Positions 42,687 through 56,206 of a stretch of 64,000 nt of DNA are shown here, one piece after another. The position numbers were made by a program, and so were the translations under genes. Below the pieces are notes generated by a model. That model was not told where the DNA came from. It worked only from the letters and a program-made list of their open reading frames with translations, and ran no database searches. Origin of the DNA: Siphonodentalium dalli (taxonomy: Eukaryota; Mollusca; Scaphopoda; Gadilida; Siphonodentaliidae); contig CP136067.1 in assembly GCA_032622095.1 (NCBI GenBank), positions 46,483,549-46,547,548 of the forward strand, written 5' to 3'. Each line of letters opens with the position of its first letter. Within the stretch, counting starts at the first letter, position 1.

Positions 42687-43902
42687 CATCAAACCCAGCG
42701 CAAAAACTAAAGAATTTAGGCAAAAAAAAATTATTTGAGTCTCGGACAATTTTTTTTCTGAATCAACGAGGGATGAGGTGAGTTTATGAGCTCAAAATAC
42801 GTCAAGTTTGAATATGGTTATGGTCCGCTCATTTTTGCCAGAGTTATGGTCCTTGTTGACTTGAAATTTGCCGATTATTTTGGTGTGTGATGATACCTTT
42901 ACTTTTAGTTATCTGGTTGTTTTAAATTTAACTGGATATCTTGATATTTGGTACATGGTTCAAATTTCAGATTACAAAGGCCAAGTTTGAATTTGATCAT
43001 GGTCTGATGAATTTTGACAGAGTTAAAAAAAAGCTATTCTTACAAAAAAAACACCTTTTCAGGGGACACTTGGTCGGCGATCTTTTATTAGTTCTTAATT
43101 ATGTTGTTGTCAGGTCATAGTCAGTGGTTGCAAGCCTGGTTATAGCGTGTCTGTCATTTGCAGAATGAGGTCCCCAGAGGGTGAATTTAGTGACGCTATC
43201 CCGCATATGCTAATGATTGTCTTCTTGAAATGACGACTGATAGAAAGAACATAAATGCTAATGATGTAGTACCCTATTTGTAATTGTCCCCCGAAAAATT
43301 TATTTTCGTGGGACTATAGAAACGGGCTCCGTCCATCCGTCCGTCACACTTTTGAGTACCTTCATGGTGTATCAACTCCTCCTACAGTGTTCATCCCAGA
43401 GATTTGAAACTTCAAAATATTATTGCCCATATATTGAAGATGTGCAACATGTATATAGATGACGGAAAAGTTATTTTTTGACAGAGTTATTAACCCTTTT
43501 CAACAATTTTTATAATTTTCTGTATGAGGGTACCTTCATGGTGTAATCAACTCCTCCTACAGTTTTTATCGTAGATATTTGAAACTTCAGAGTATTGTTA
43601 CCCACATATTGGAGATGTGGTTCATGTATATAGATGACGGAATTTTTGTTTGTTTACAGAGTTATTAACCATTTTCGACTTTAAAAAAAAGTTCTTTAAC
43701 GAAGCGGCATCGACTTGCCACGTTGTCGGGGGACACTGTGGTCGGCTGACCTTTTATTCTTATCAGTAGTAGTTCATATGTGAAAAATGTCTAGTGTTAT
43801 ATCTTGGTGAAGTATATATTTTGTATTTTCAGATCATTCGGACCAAAGGTTGTTTTTAGGCTGCCTATGTATATAATAAACGTTCCAACACTATTGGTGA
43901 CT

Positions 43903-44247
43903 TTAACCCTTTCATGACGGGAGCTGCGCATGTGCAGCATTAAAGATCATGTGCCAGTGAATTCTCTTATATATGCGAGTCTCCCATAGGGAGCCTCGCA
44001 TATATAGCTGGCTTACAAGGCCAATGTAAATATTGTTAGGCCAATGTATTCTTATATATATGCGAGTCTCCCATAGGTAACCTCGCATATATAAGAGAAT
44101 GCGCTGGCTTTCAAGGCCAAGGTAAATATTGTTAGGCCAAGGTATTCTCTTGTATATGTGAGGTTCCCTATGGGAGACTCACATATAGAAAATAATGCAT
44201 AGGGTTTTCGCAACAATTCAGGAAGCTCCAATACTTGGACGGGTTAA
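43903..44247. mobile_element. TTAA-type TATGCGAG MITE, unit 3
   Basis: Counterpart of 15418-15762. Confidence 0.72.
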
Positions 44248-44621
44248 TAGAAGAGTACATTTCAATACCTGAGTATGCTTTAATTGTCAACGCCGCAAAT
44301 TAATGCAGAACATGGATATGTACATATATATAGTGGGATCACTTTCATCATCATCATCATCATCATCAACACCATCGTCATCATCATATATATAGTGGGA
44401 TCACTTTCATCATCATCTTTATGCATCTTCGTCATCATTATCCCATCATCAGATCATCGACATTGTTATCGTTAACATTAGGTACACATGCTGACATTAC
44501 ATGTGTGTAATGCCAGCATGTGTACATGTGGTTAATCGAATCATGTTGAGTCATCTCGTGAGTCCAGCCTCCAGAAAAGTTTTGTCAGAGTTCAGAGCTT
44601 CTATGCATCTCTCTACTTCAG

Positions 44622-44701
44622 GTCTCTCAGCTGAGCAAGCAAATGCATTCCTGATGACAATGAAGCTGAAGAAAAGATACCTGGAAGATGTGTGGACCTG
44701 A
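44622..44701 (+). pseudogene. Duplicate MTRR terminal exon, unit 3
   Basis: Identical peptide, acceptor and stop; phase-compatible with the exon at 42528. Poly(A) signal at 44902. Confidence 0.82.
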
Positions 44702-45617
44702 GATGATGGCCGTATTCATTCTGAAATAGTGTCACCCCTAAAAAACTGGTGTGCATCGATCCTTCTAACTAATTTAGGGGCCCAATGGGCTTTCTGGACA
44801 TCATGTAGATGATATCCACGGGTTTGCTTTGGGTTGCTATCAAGGTTTTCAAAATGCCAGTCGACACTATGATTGACCCAGATTTAAGGCTCATAATGTT
44901 CAATAAATAGTTTATTGCAGTCACTAACAGGCAAAACATATACATATTTATTACTTGCTTGTTCCTAGAATTATAGTGTTCTTGCTATTCCGTATTTCTA
45001 CAAGTCTGTATGGAACATGCTTTCCATGCACATCCCATTGACGTCACATGAAGTAAATGACGTACCCATGAAACCATGAAACTATAAAATAGACGCATCA
45101 TCACAAATGACAATACAAGCCCTTTATGTGCCTGAATAAACCTTGTAAGTCTTGTAAGTTTTGTTTAAATTCACTGATTCTAAGATGAATGGCGTGTAAT
45201 AAACACAGAACGACACGTGTTAATTTTATTGTCGACATGGAACATGTGTTAATAGATTTGTTGATACACCACTTGTGTCATCGCGGAAGGACAGAACCCG
45301 AGGCTGTGCCACTCATTCTATCCTTCCTAGCACTCATGCCATATCAACAAACCCATTGAGACACTGTGTATATATGTAATACACAACATGACATTAACTG
45401 ATATAATACATGTATAGTTGCACTTCACATTGCGTGCTGACATACCTCACTTATCTTAAAATCTATTGCCAAATTTTTGTTCATACTTTTGTTTTTCTAA
45501 ATGCCAGTTCAATAAAAATGCATACTCGTCTCATCAAGTTGGAATATATTAAAGGGTCCAAGGCCTTCGCAGAAGGTAAATGTACAAAAATGATGAAAGT
45601 CTGTAAAAACATCTCCA

Positions 45618-45999
45618 TTAACCCTTTACCCAACAAACCGGCCAAAACCGGCCAAATAAAGCTTCAACAGCCTAAAATATCTTGGGTCTGTCTCAATAAA
45701 ACCATACAAATATGGATATCATTGGAACCGGCTCATTGACCACATTGTGATGGTTATAGTTATGCCCTGTGCCAATGCATTCTCTTATATATGCGAGTCG
45801 ACCATAGGTCGCCTCGCATATATAAGAGAATGCATTGGCCTAAAAAAAATCTTTTTTACCATTTTTTCTTACATTCTTTAACAATTTTATAATTTTTAAT
45901 GTGTTAAGCCAATGCATTCTCTTATATATGCGAGGCGACCTATGGTCGACTCGCATATATAAGAGAATGCATTGGCACAGGGCCGTTCTGTTGGGTTAA
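45618..45999. mobile_element. piggyBac-like MITE, unit 3, right end damaged
   Basis: Counterpart of 17134-17522. The right terminus reads TTGGGTTAAG instead of TTGGGTAAAGGGTTAAG, a 7-bp loss in the terminal repeat that should impair mobilisation. Confidence 0.82.
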
Positions 46000-46546
46000 G
46001 ATGAACATGGAGAACTTTATTTCATTATTCATTATTGATAGTTCTCCAATAAGAAATTTTGCGTGTTGAAACCATTGTTATGTAAACAAAATTGTTACAG
46101 TTATTTGTCAACAAACATCATTCACTAATGGTGTAATGAGTTCATATATTTTAGTCTGCATATGATTTTCAGCATATTTTTCAAGGCTTTGAATTTTTCC
46201 AATGTTATCGTCAAGTTTTGATGAAACTTTGGTATCCTATTGGATTAATTGGCTTCTGATCGGTAATTCCATTGTTATGTTTAGGCTACATAACAATTGT
46301 TAGGTATGCAAAATCTCCTTATTGGAAAATTATTAATAATGAACATAAGAACAAAGTCAATCTATTTTATATGTCCTTGTTGTATAGTAGTTATTTTACA
46401 GTCGTTTTTTGGTTATTTCGCATTGAGTCCACTTTGAAGGCATTTGGTCCCTTTATTAAACTATAATATTTAATAGCATTTTTGTTTTGTTTGTGATTTC
46501 TAATAATATTTATGGTGGTAATTCTCCTGTATGTCATGAAGAATGA

Positions 46547-46676
46547 ATGAAGGATGGCAGGAAGACAGTCTTGCCAGATTATGCCATCCCCCACAATATA
46601 CGACAGAATTATCCATAATTGTTATCATTATTATGTAATATGTATGTGTATTGAAATAAAATATCCTATCCTATCC
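46547..46676 (+). mobile_element. Short retroposon-like insertion, unit 3 only
   Basis: About 130 bp interrupting GAATGA/ATAACAAACTAATT of the other units. It contains GGATGGCAGGAAGACAGTCT and TTGCCAGATTATGCC, and ends GTATTGAAATAAAATATCCT followed by ATCCT repeats. An AATAAA and a pentamer simple-repeat tail are typical of a 5'-truncated non-LTR retrotransposon 3' end. Confidence 0.6.
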
Positions 46677-47754
46677 ATAACAAACTAATTTAATAGAATT
46701 TTATTCTATATTATCCATAATTAAAAATATAGAAATTTTTCTATTCAATAAATAATGACCAAAATGCACTGGATTTATAGACTGCTTAGAAACTATATCA
46801 TTTTCTTTCGTAAATGGTATATACATAATCTAATTTGTAGAATTATTAACAAAAAGCTCCCCTCCCCCAGCCTACCTAATAAATTCTCCATATATAATTA
46901 TTTGAGAATAATGGTGTTTATATTCAATGGCTTTACCAGTTCGTATTTTAATTCATTCAAATCTGCGACAATTTTTTTTAGATAAATAGAAAACAGCTGA
47001 AATCATAGAAAGATTCCCCCATTATGGCTTCCAGAATGCAACAGAATTCAAACTAAAAATGTATTTTCAATGGAAGGGTAATAACTCTATTTTATAAGAT
47101 ATAGAGTTATTCCCCCCTCCATTGAAAATAAAACACTTTGCCCTACAAAACATGTGAAACTTAAGCACAAAAACACGGCGGGAGTTCAACAAAAACAACA
47201 TGTTCACAGATTATTACACCGGATAAGTTGATAATGCAATGTTTTGAAACTTCCTCTTTCAAATGGAATATAATATAGTATATATTTTAGATATGTGATC
47301 TGGGTGTTTGAAAATTAAATGGGGCTTTAGGTGGTTTTTAAAGATCTATTTGATAACATGTTATATGATTTAAAGGAAATAGATAACTCATGAACAGGGG
47401 GAGGAGGGTATCTCAAGCCGAATATATTTCTACTTTCGGTAAAATTTGCTGTTAGTTTGAACATTTCTAATATTTGGAAAGGTTGAGGTATCAATTGGAA
47501 TATCCAAACAAAGGGGATGCAAAGGAACTTCACGGCCTTGGAAATTGGGGGGGGGGGGGGTGTGCAGTTGGAAATTCCAAGTTGGACACCCCCCCCCCCC
47601 CCCAAACAGAGACCCTCTAGCCACCTACATGTGAGGGCTCTGAGTAGCACCAGACCATTGTAATACTAAAATATCTGGTCGCCATGAGTATAATACACTT
47701 CATTAACTGGCAGAACTAGCATTCCACTAGCCGAAATGTTCAAGCAAATTGACC

Positions 47755-47833
47755 TTAACCCTTTACCCAACAAACCGGCCAAAACCGGCCAAATAAAGCT
47801 TCAACAGCCTAAAATATCTTCGGTCTGTCTCAG
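47755..47833. mobile_element. 5' fragment of piggyBac-like MITE, unit 3
   Basis: Counterpart of 20188-20269 with the same truncation point. Confidence 0.72.
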
Positions 47834-47851
47834 CGGAGAAAATCAACGAAA

Positions 47852-47974
47852 ATGGGTGATGTACTTCCCAATTTGCATCGTAGTTTTAGAATCTTTTTCC
47901 AAAAAGAATATGTGAATAAACTGCAGACAATTGTTCTAGACATATTACAGCCGAATAGTTTTTACTCGTGGTAG
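47852..47974 (+). CDS. Candidate small ORF, 40 codons (unit 3)
   Basis: Counterpart of 20285-20407, same peptide. Product unknown. Confidence 0.18.
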   Translation: MGDVLPNLHRSFRIFFQKEYVNKLQTIVLDILQPNSFYSW

Positions 47975-48795
47975 ATGAACATAAATCTTAATTTCAAAAG
48001 TGGCCTGTCCATTGCGAAACGGCAGCGTCCAGAATCGACAATCAAATCGAATATTCTGTAAACAGCGTCCGAAGTATAGTCCTAGCACAACTCCATGATA
48101 TTATATGAATATTCAGTTGATTGCAACAATTCCGTTTTTGCGTTTCTAACTTTTCCAAATTGTCGAAATAGATTAGCAAAGTAACTTGAATTCGCCATTA
48201 AGAAAACAAATGAGAAACACGTGGACTTGTTTACGTCTTTTGCCCTCAAGGTTATAGTACAGTAAATATAAAAATTACCCCCCTTGATGTGCTGTTAGCC
48301 CACACTCAAATCAGCATAGAATCACATATGGCAGCTAAATGGTTGATTAAGATTGGGATACAATTAATGCTAAAAAAAGAAAAAAAACAATGCCACCATG
48401 GAAATATTATACCTGGATGAATATTGATCCAAGGTGGTGAAATAATCAACCTGGCATTTAATGGGGGTATGTTTGAAAATTTGATGATGATTTTTTGTGC
48501 GGAATTAGGGTAGTATCTAAAGCGGTAAATTTGAAGATGGAAAAAGCACATGGACCTAATAATTTTTTTAGGCCATATTAGGTCCAAAGAGTCATTCTTC
48601 AAAATTTACTAGATTAGAAAATTCCAGCATTCACAAGGAATGGAGAATAGGCCTGGACATTAACACTGTCGCCTATGGAGAATAATTGGTGTACTGTACA
48701 TAACCTATATAGGTCCTATAGTGATTTTGGACTCTGTGAGAGTTCCACAATATTTTGCCGTTCCCAGTTTTTTCTAGCACCCATATGTATTCAAA

Positions 48796-48993
48796 ATGAC
48801 TTCTTTAAATAATACGGACGGATTTTGGGCAGAATACGTTGCATATCTAGATTTTAAATGCACAACTGACATGGATAGTGGCTGTAAATTATGGGGTGGG
48901 GCCAACACTCGATTCGGCGTCAATTCAACCCTTGTGAGGCCTTCTAAAATTATGTCTTCACTTCCCAGTTATGCCACAGGGCGTGGATTATGA
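48796..48993 (+). CDS. Candidate ORF, 65 codons (unit 3)
   Basis: Counterpart of 21231-21428, frame intact. The open frame that follows it in other units (21425-21718 in unit 1) is broken here by loss of one G near 49148, which argues that the following frame is not coding. Confidence 0.18.
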   Translation: MTSLNNTDGFWAEYVAYLDFKCTTDMDSGCKLWGGANTRFGVNSTLVRPSKIMSSLPSYATGRGL

Positions 48994-49491
48994 GTAGATA
49001 TTTATTGGAAGTCAATATATATTTGGTATTGCCCGGGAACAATACTTTTGAGTTAATTTCATCGATTGTCTTACGATTCCGTTTTCGAGGCATCGTTACG
49101 CGCTATGCAAATAACGTACTTCCAGTAAATCGTATTTCTTGTATTTGAGTAAATCAGACGTCGTGTATTACGCCCGTCATGAGTTAGATCTCGATCTAGG
49201 TCAATCATGCTGTAAACTTGTCCCGTGTCGGGAGGGCTTGTCTGGGGGGGGGGGGGGGGTGTAAAATACCTAGACATGTAAATGTCTACCCCTGTGCGTG
49301 TCACAATATCAGGAATATGGGGAGGGTCAGCTGCCAGAAGGCCGCGTCGTGTTTGGGGTGCGATCCTTCATGTATCGTCACACAGGTCACCTGACGGATT
49401 GAGTAGAGTTTTGGTAAACCTCATTTTTGAACTTTAACCCTTTTACCTTCATGATACTTACTATAGGAATGCTCCAATTTTGCATTTGGTT

Positions 49492-49848
49492 TATCTGTAT
49501 GTGGAACTAGTATATATGTGTTTTTTATATTGTTTTTCCTCTTGATACTGACCATACAAATCATACAGAGTCTTTCGCCTTTCAACTCTGGCTTTCTTAG
49601 TTTTCAGCTGTTTTTTTATATTTTTTCAAGTACTCATCTGATTCCTTCATATTTTGCAGTGATTTTCCAACTTTACTGAGCGGTGATATGTGACAGTCCA
49701 TATCCTGGCATAGATCATCAATGGAATCGGCAGTGCCAAGGTTAACATAATGACAGCTGGAAACATTTTCAGGTGTTGATGTACGAAAGGCTCTATTAAA
49801 GGCTTCCACCTTCTGCATATTTGTATTTCGCTTGGTACTCTCCAACAT
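49492..49848 (-). pseudogene. Frame-shifted copy of the 118-codon ORF, unit 3
   Basis: Same start as the other units, but an extra T in the homopolymer near 49611 shifts the frame after about codon 79, so it terminates early (YKKTAEN then stop). It also has private changes (GTADSID, DCHIS). The other three units keep the frame. Confidence 0.6.
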
Positions 49849-49889
49849 GGCTGGTCACAGTCTGTAATTTATACAGTCGCGTAGAATTT

Positions 49890-52800
49890 GCAACGCACGC
49901 TGCACTAAACATGTGCCACACCCACTTATAATGCAGACTGCATCACAAAAAAGCACCAGGCCTACTTATAGCGCTCATTGCACTAAAATAGTGGCACGCC
50001 CACTTATAACGCACAATGCACTAAAAATTGTAACGCCCACTTAAAACGCACACTGCACCAAAAAGATGTCACGCCCACTTATAACGCACACTGCAATAAA
50101 AGGTGCCACGCCCACTTATAACACACCTTTTTAGTGCAGTGGGCGTGACACTTTTTAGTGCATTGTGCGTTTTAAGTGGGCGTGGCACTTTTTAGTGCAA
50201 TGTCCGTTATATGTGAGCATGTCACTTTTTTTAGTGCAGCGTGCGTTATAAGTGGGCGTGCCAATATTATAGTACAGCGTGCGTTATAAGGGGGCGTGGC
50301 TGTTTTTAGTGCAGTGGGTGTTTTAAGTGGGCGTGGCACTTTTAGTGCAGCGTGTGTTATAAGTGGGCGTGGAACTTTTGCAATGCAGCGTGTATTTTAA
50401 GTGGGCGTGGCACTTTTTCAGTGCAGCGTGTGTTATAAGTGGGCGTGTCATTTTTTTAGTGCAGCGTGTGTTATAAGTGAGGGTGGCACTTTTTTAGTCT
50501 TAGCGTGCGTTACAAGTGGGCGTGGCACTTTTTTAATTGCAGCTTGCGTTATAAGTGAGTGGGCGTGGTACTTTTTTATTGCAGCGTGCGTTATAAGTGG
50601 GCGTGGCGCTTTTTCAGTGCAGCGTATGTTATAAGTGGGCGTGGCACTTTTGCAATGCAATGCAGCGTGTATTTTAAGTGGGCGTGGCACTTTTTCAGTG
50701 CAGCGTGTGTTATAAGTGGGCGTGTCATTTTTTTAGTGCAGCGTGTGTTATAAGAGAGCGTGGCACTTTTTCAGTGCAGCGTGTGTTATAAGTGGGCGTG
50801 GCACCATTTCAGTGCAGCGTGTGTTATAAGTGCAGCGTGTGTTATAAGTGGGCGTGGCACCTTTTTAGTGCAGCGTGTTATAAATGCAGCGAGTGTTATA
50901 AGTGGGCGTGGCACTTTTTTAGTGCAGCGTGTGTTATAAGTGGGCGTGGCACATTTTCAGTGCAGAGTGTGTTATAAGTGGGCGTGGCACATTTTCAATG
51001 CAGCGTGTGTTATAAGTGGGCGTGGCATTTTTTCAGTGCAGCGTGTGTTATAAGTAGGCGTTGCATTTTTTCAGTGCAGCGTGAGTTATAAGTGGGCGTG
51101 GCATTTTTTCAGTGCAGTGTGTGTTATAAGTGGGCGTGGCACTTTTTAGTGCAGCGTGCGTTATAACTGGGCGTGGCACTTTTTCAGTGCAGCGTGTGTT
51201 ATAAGTGGGCGGGGTGTGTCACGTTTTTAGTGCAGCGTGTTATAAGTGGGCGTGGCCAGTGCAGCGTGTGTTATAAGTGGGCGTGGCACTTTATAACACA
51301 CGCTGCACTGAAAAGGCGCCACGCCCACTTATAACACACGCTTCACCAAACAAATGCCACGCCAAATTATAACACACGCTGCACTGAAAAAGTGCCACGC
51401 ACACTTATAACACACGCTGCACTGAAAAAGTGCCACACCCACTTATAACACACGCTGCACTAAAAAGTACCACGCCCACTTATAGCACACGCTGCACTGA
51501 AAATGTGCCACGCCCACTAATAACACACGCTGCACTGAAAAAGTACCACACCCACTTATAACACACGCTGCACTGAAAATGTGCCACGCCCACTAATAAC
51601 ACACGCTGCAATGAAAAAGTGCCACGCACACTTATAACACACGCTGCACTAAAAAGTGCCACGCCCACTTATAGCACACTCTACACTGAAAATTTGCCAC
51701 GCCCACTTATAACGCACGCTGCACGTAAAAAGTGCCACGCCCACTTATAACACACGCTGCACTAAAAAAGAGCCACGCCCACTTATAACACACGCTGCAC
51801 TAAAAAGGTGCCACGCCCACTTATAACACACGCTGCACTGAAAAAGTACCACGCCCACTTATAACACACGCTGCACTTAAAAAGTGCCACGCCCACTTAT
51901 AACACGCGCTGCACTGAAAAAGTGCCACGCCCACTTATAACACGCGCTGCACTTAAAAAGTGCCACGCCCACTTATAACACAAGCTGCACAGAAAAAGTT
52001 CCACGCCCACTTATAACGCAAGCTGCACTGAAAAAGTGACACGCCCACTTATAACACACGCTGCACTTATATCACACGCCCACTTATTACACACGCTGCA
52101 CTGAAAAAGTGCCACGCCCACTTATAACACACGCTGAACTGAAAAAATGCCACGCCCACTTATAACACACGCTGCAGTAAAAAAAAGTGCCACGCCCACT
52201 TATAACACACGCTGCACTGAAAAAGTGCCACGCCCACTTATAACACACGCTGCACTTAAAAAGTGCCACGCCCACTTATAACACACGCTGCACTGAAAAA
52301 GTTCCACGCCCACTTATAACACACGCTGCACTTAAAAAGTGCCACGCCCACTTATAACACGCGCTGCACTTAAAAAGTGCCACGCCCACTTATAACACAC
52401 GCTGCACTGAAAAAGTTCCACGCCCACTTATAACACACGCTGCACTTAAAAAGTGCCACGCCCACTTATAACACAAGCTGCACAGAAAAGGTGCCACGCC
52501 CACTTATAACACAAGCTGCACTGAAAAAGTGACACGCCCACTTATAACACACGCTGCACTGAAAAGGTGCCACGCCCACTTATAACACAAGCTGCACTGA
52601 AAAAGTGACACGCCCACTTATAACACACGCTGCACTGAAAAGGTGCCACGCCCACTTATAACACAAGCTGCACTGAAAAAGTGACACGCCCACTTATAAC
52701 ACACGCTGCACTGAAAAAGTGCCACGCCCACTTATAACACACGCTTCACTGAAAAAGTGCCACGCCCACTTATAACACAAGCTGCACTGAAAAGGTGCCA

Positions 52801-53373
52801 CGCCCACTTATAACACAAGCTGCACTGAAAAAGTGACACGCCCACTTATAACACACGCTGCACTGAAAAATTGCCACGCCCACTTATAACACACGCTTCA
52901 CTGAAAAAGTGCCACGCCCACTTATAACACAAGCTGCACTGAAAAAGTGACACGCCCACTTATAACACACGCTGCACTTATATCACACGCCCACTTATCA
53001 CACACGCTGCACTGAAAAAGTGCCACGCCCACTTATAACACGAGCTGCACTTATAACACACGCCCACTTATAACACACGCCCACTTATTACACACGCTGC
53101 ACTGAAAAAGTGACACGCCCACTTATAACACACGCTGCACTTATATCACACGCTGCACTGAAAAGGTGCCACGCCCACTTATAACACGCGCTGCACTTAA
53201 AAATTGTCACGCCCACTTATAACACACGCTGCACTGAAAAAGTGCCACGCCCACTTATAACAAACGCTGCACAGAAAAAGTGCCAGGCCCACTTATAACA
53301 CGCGCTGCACTTAAAAAGTGCCACGCCAACTTATAACACACGCTGCACTGAAAAAGTTCCACGCCCACTTATA
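49890..53373. repeat. 38-bp satellite array, unit 3
   Basis: About 92 monomers. Forward to about 50126, reverse to about 51290, forward to 53373. It stops at CCCACTTATAAC and passes directly into TGACGCTATCCCGC of unit 4. Its first 3.1 kb matches the unit 4 array at a constant offset of 11001 everywhere I checked. Confidence 0.95.
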
Positions 53374-54094
53374 ACTGACGCTATCCCGCATATGCTAATG
53401 ATTGTCTTCTTGAAATGACGACTGATAGAAAGAACATAAATGCTAATGATGTAGTACCCTATTTGTAATTGTCCCCCGAAAAATTTATTTTCGGGGGACT
53501 ATAGAAACGGGCTCCGTCCATCACACTTTTGAGTACCTTCATGGTGTATCAACACCTCCTACAGTGTTCATCCCAGAGATTTGAAACTTCAAAATATTAT
53601 TGCCCATATATTGAAGATGTGCAACATGTATATAGATGACGGAAAAATTATTTTTTTACAGAGTTATTAACCCTTTTCGACTTAGAAAATGTCAACATTT
53701 TTTATAATTTTCTGTATGAGGGTACCTTCATGGTGTAATCAACTCCTCCTACAGTTTTTATCGTAGATATTTGAAACTTCAGAGTATTGTTACCCACATA
53801 TTGGAGATGTGGTTCATGTATATAGATGACGGAAATTTGTGTTGTTTACGGAGTTATTAACCATTTTCGACTTTAAAAAAAAGTTCTTTAACGAAGCGGC
53901 ATCGACTTGCCACGTTGTCGGGGGACACTGTGGTCGGCTGACCTTTTATTCTTATCAGTAGTAGTTCATATGTGAAAAATGTCTAGTGTTATATCTTGGT
54001 GAAGTATATACTTTGTATTTTCAGATCATTCGGACCAAAGGTTGTTTTTAGGCTGCCTATGTATATAATAAACGTTCCAACACTATTGGTGACT

Positions 54095-54439
54095 TTAACC
54101 CTTTCATGACGGGAGCTGCGCATGTGCAGCATTAAAGATCATGTGCCAGTGAATTCTCTTATATATGCGAGTCTCCCATAGGGAGCCTCGCATATATAGC
54201 TGGCTTACAAGGCCAATGTAAATATTGTTAGGCCAATGTATTCTTATATATATGCGAGTCTCCCATAGGTAACCTCGCATATATAAGAGAATGCGCTGGC
54301 TTTCAAGGCCAAGGTAAATATTGTTAGGCCAAGGTATTCTCTTGTATATGTGAGGTTCCCTATGGGAGACTCACATATAGAAAATAATGCATAGGGTTTT
54401 CGCAACAATTCAGGAAGCTCCAATACTTGGACGGGTTAA
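54095..54439. mobile_element. TTAA-type TATGCGAG MITE, unit 4
   Basis: Counterpart of 15418-15762. Confidence 0.72.
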
Positions 54440-54813
54440 TAGAAGAGTACATTTCAATACCTGAGTATGCTTTAATTGTCAACGCCGCAAATTAATGCAG
54501 AACATGGATATGTACATATATATAGTGGGATCACTTTCATCATCATCATCATCATCATCAACACCATCGTCATCATCATATATATAGTGGGATCACTTTC
54601 ATCATCATCTTTATGCATCTTCGTCATCATTATCCCATCATCAGATCATCGACATTGTTATCGTTAACATTAGGTACACATGCTGACATTACATGTGTGT
54701 AATGCCAGCATGTGTACATGTGGTTAATCGAATCATGTTGAGTCATCTCGTGAGTCCAGCCTCCAGAAAAGTTTTGTCAGAGTTCAGAGCTTCTATGCAT
54801 CTCTCTACTTCAG

Positions 54814-54893
54814 GTCTCTCAGCTGAGCAAGCAAATGCATTCCTGATGACAATGAAGCTGAAGAAAAGATACCTGGAAGATGTGTGGACCTGA
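54814..54893 (+). pseudogene. Duplicate MTRR terminal exon, unit 4
   Basis: Identical peptide, acceptor and stop; poly(A) signal at 55094. No penultimate exon in this unit. Confidence 0.8.
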
Positions 54894-55816
54894 GATAATG
54901 GCCGTATTCATTCAGAAATAGTGTCACCCCTAAAAAACTGGTGTGCATCGATCCTTCTAACTAATTTAGGGGCCCAATGGGCTTTCTGGACATCATGTAG
55001 ATGATATCCACGGGTTTGCTTTGGGTTGCTATCAAGGTTTTCAAAATGCCAGTCGACACTATGATTGACCCAGATTTAAGGCTCATAATGTTCAATAAAT
55101 AGTTTATTGCAGTCACTAACAGGCAAAACATATACATATTTATTACTTGCTTGTTCCTAGAATTATAGTGTTCTTGCTATTCCGTATTTCTACAAGTCTG
55201 TATGGAACACGCTTTCCATGAACATCCCATTGACGTCACATGAAGTAAATGATGTACCCATGAAACCGTGAAACTATAAAATAGACGCATCATCACAAAT
55301 GACAATACAAGCCCTTTATGTGCCTGAATAAACCTTGTAAGTCTTGTAAGTTTTTTTTAAATTCACTGATTCTAAGATGAATGGCGTGTAATAAACACAG
55401 AACGACACGTGTTAATTTTATTGTCGACATGGAACATAGATTAATAGATTTGTCGATACACCACTTGTGTCATCGTGGAAGGACAGAACCCGAGGCTGTG
55501 CCACTCATTCTATCCTTCCTAGCACTCATGCCATATCAACAAACCCATTGAGACACTGTGTATATATGCAATACACAACATGACATTAACTGATATAATA
55601 CATGTATAGTTGCACTTCACATTTCGTGCTCACATACCTCACTTATCTTAAAATCTATTGCCAAATTTGTTTTCATTTTTCATACATTTGTTTTTCTAAA
55701 TGCCAGTTCAATAAAAATGCATACTCGTCTCATCAAGTTGGAATTTATTAAAGGGTCCAAGGCCTTCGCAGAAGGTAAATGTACAAAAATGATGAAAGCC
55801 TGTAAAAACATCTCCA

Positions 55817-56206
55817 TTAACCCTTTACCCAACAAAACGGCCAAAACCGGCCAAATAAAGCTTCAACAGCCTAAAATATCTTCGGTCTGTCTCAATAGAA
55901 CCATACAAATATGGATATCATTGGAACCGGCTCCTTGACCACATTGTGATAGTTACAGTTATGCCCTGTGCCAATGCATTCTCTTATATATGCAAGTCGA
56001 CCATAGGTCGCCTCGCATATATAAGAGAATGCATTGGCATAAAAAAAATCTTTTTTTACCATTTTTTCTTACATTCTTTAACAATTTTATAATTTTTAAT
56101 GTGTTAAGCCAATGCATTCTCTTATATATGCGAGGCGACCTATGGTCGACTCGCATATATAAGAGAATGCATTGGCACAGGACCGTTCTGTTGGGTAAAG
56201 GGTTAA
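55817..56206. mobile_element. piggyBac-like MITE, unit 4
   Basis: Counterpart of 17134-17522. It shares private variants with unit 1 (CAAAACGGCC and ATATGCAAGTCGACC). Confidence 0.85.

Larger units (their letters stand above)
41065..53373. repeat. Segmental duplication, unit 3
   Basis: Homologous to unit 1 from its MITE at 12588. It carries both terminal MTRR exons. Private changes: a retroposon-like insertion at 46547-46676, a deletion of about 370 bp at 46980/46981, a deletion of about 600 bp at 47409/47410 removing the long-form CAGAATGAGG element, and a frameshift in the 118-codon ORF. Confidence 0.9.

Noticed and set aside
47327-47650. Proline-rich ORFs across the poly-C tract
   Set aside because: They arise from homopolymer runs whose length varies between units.
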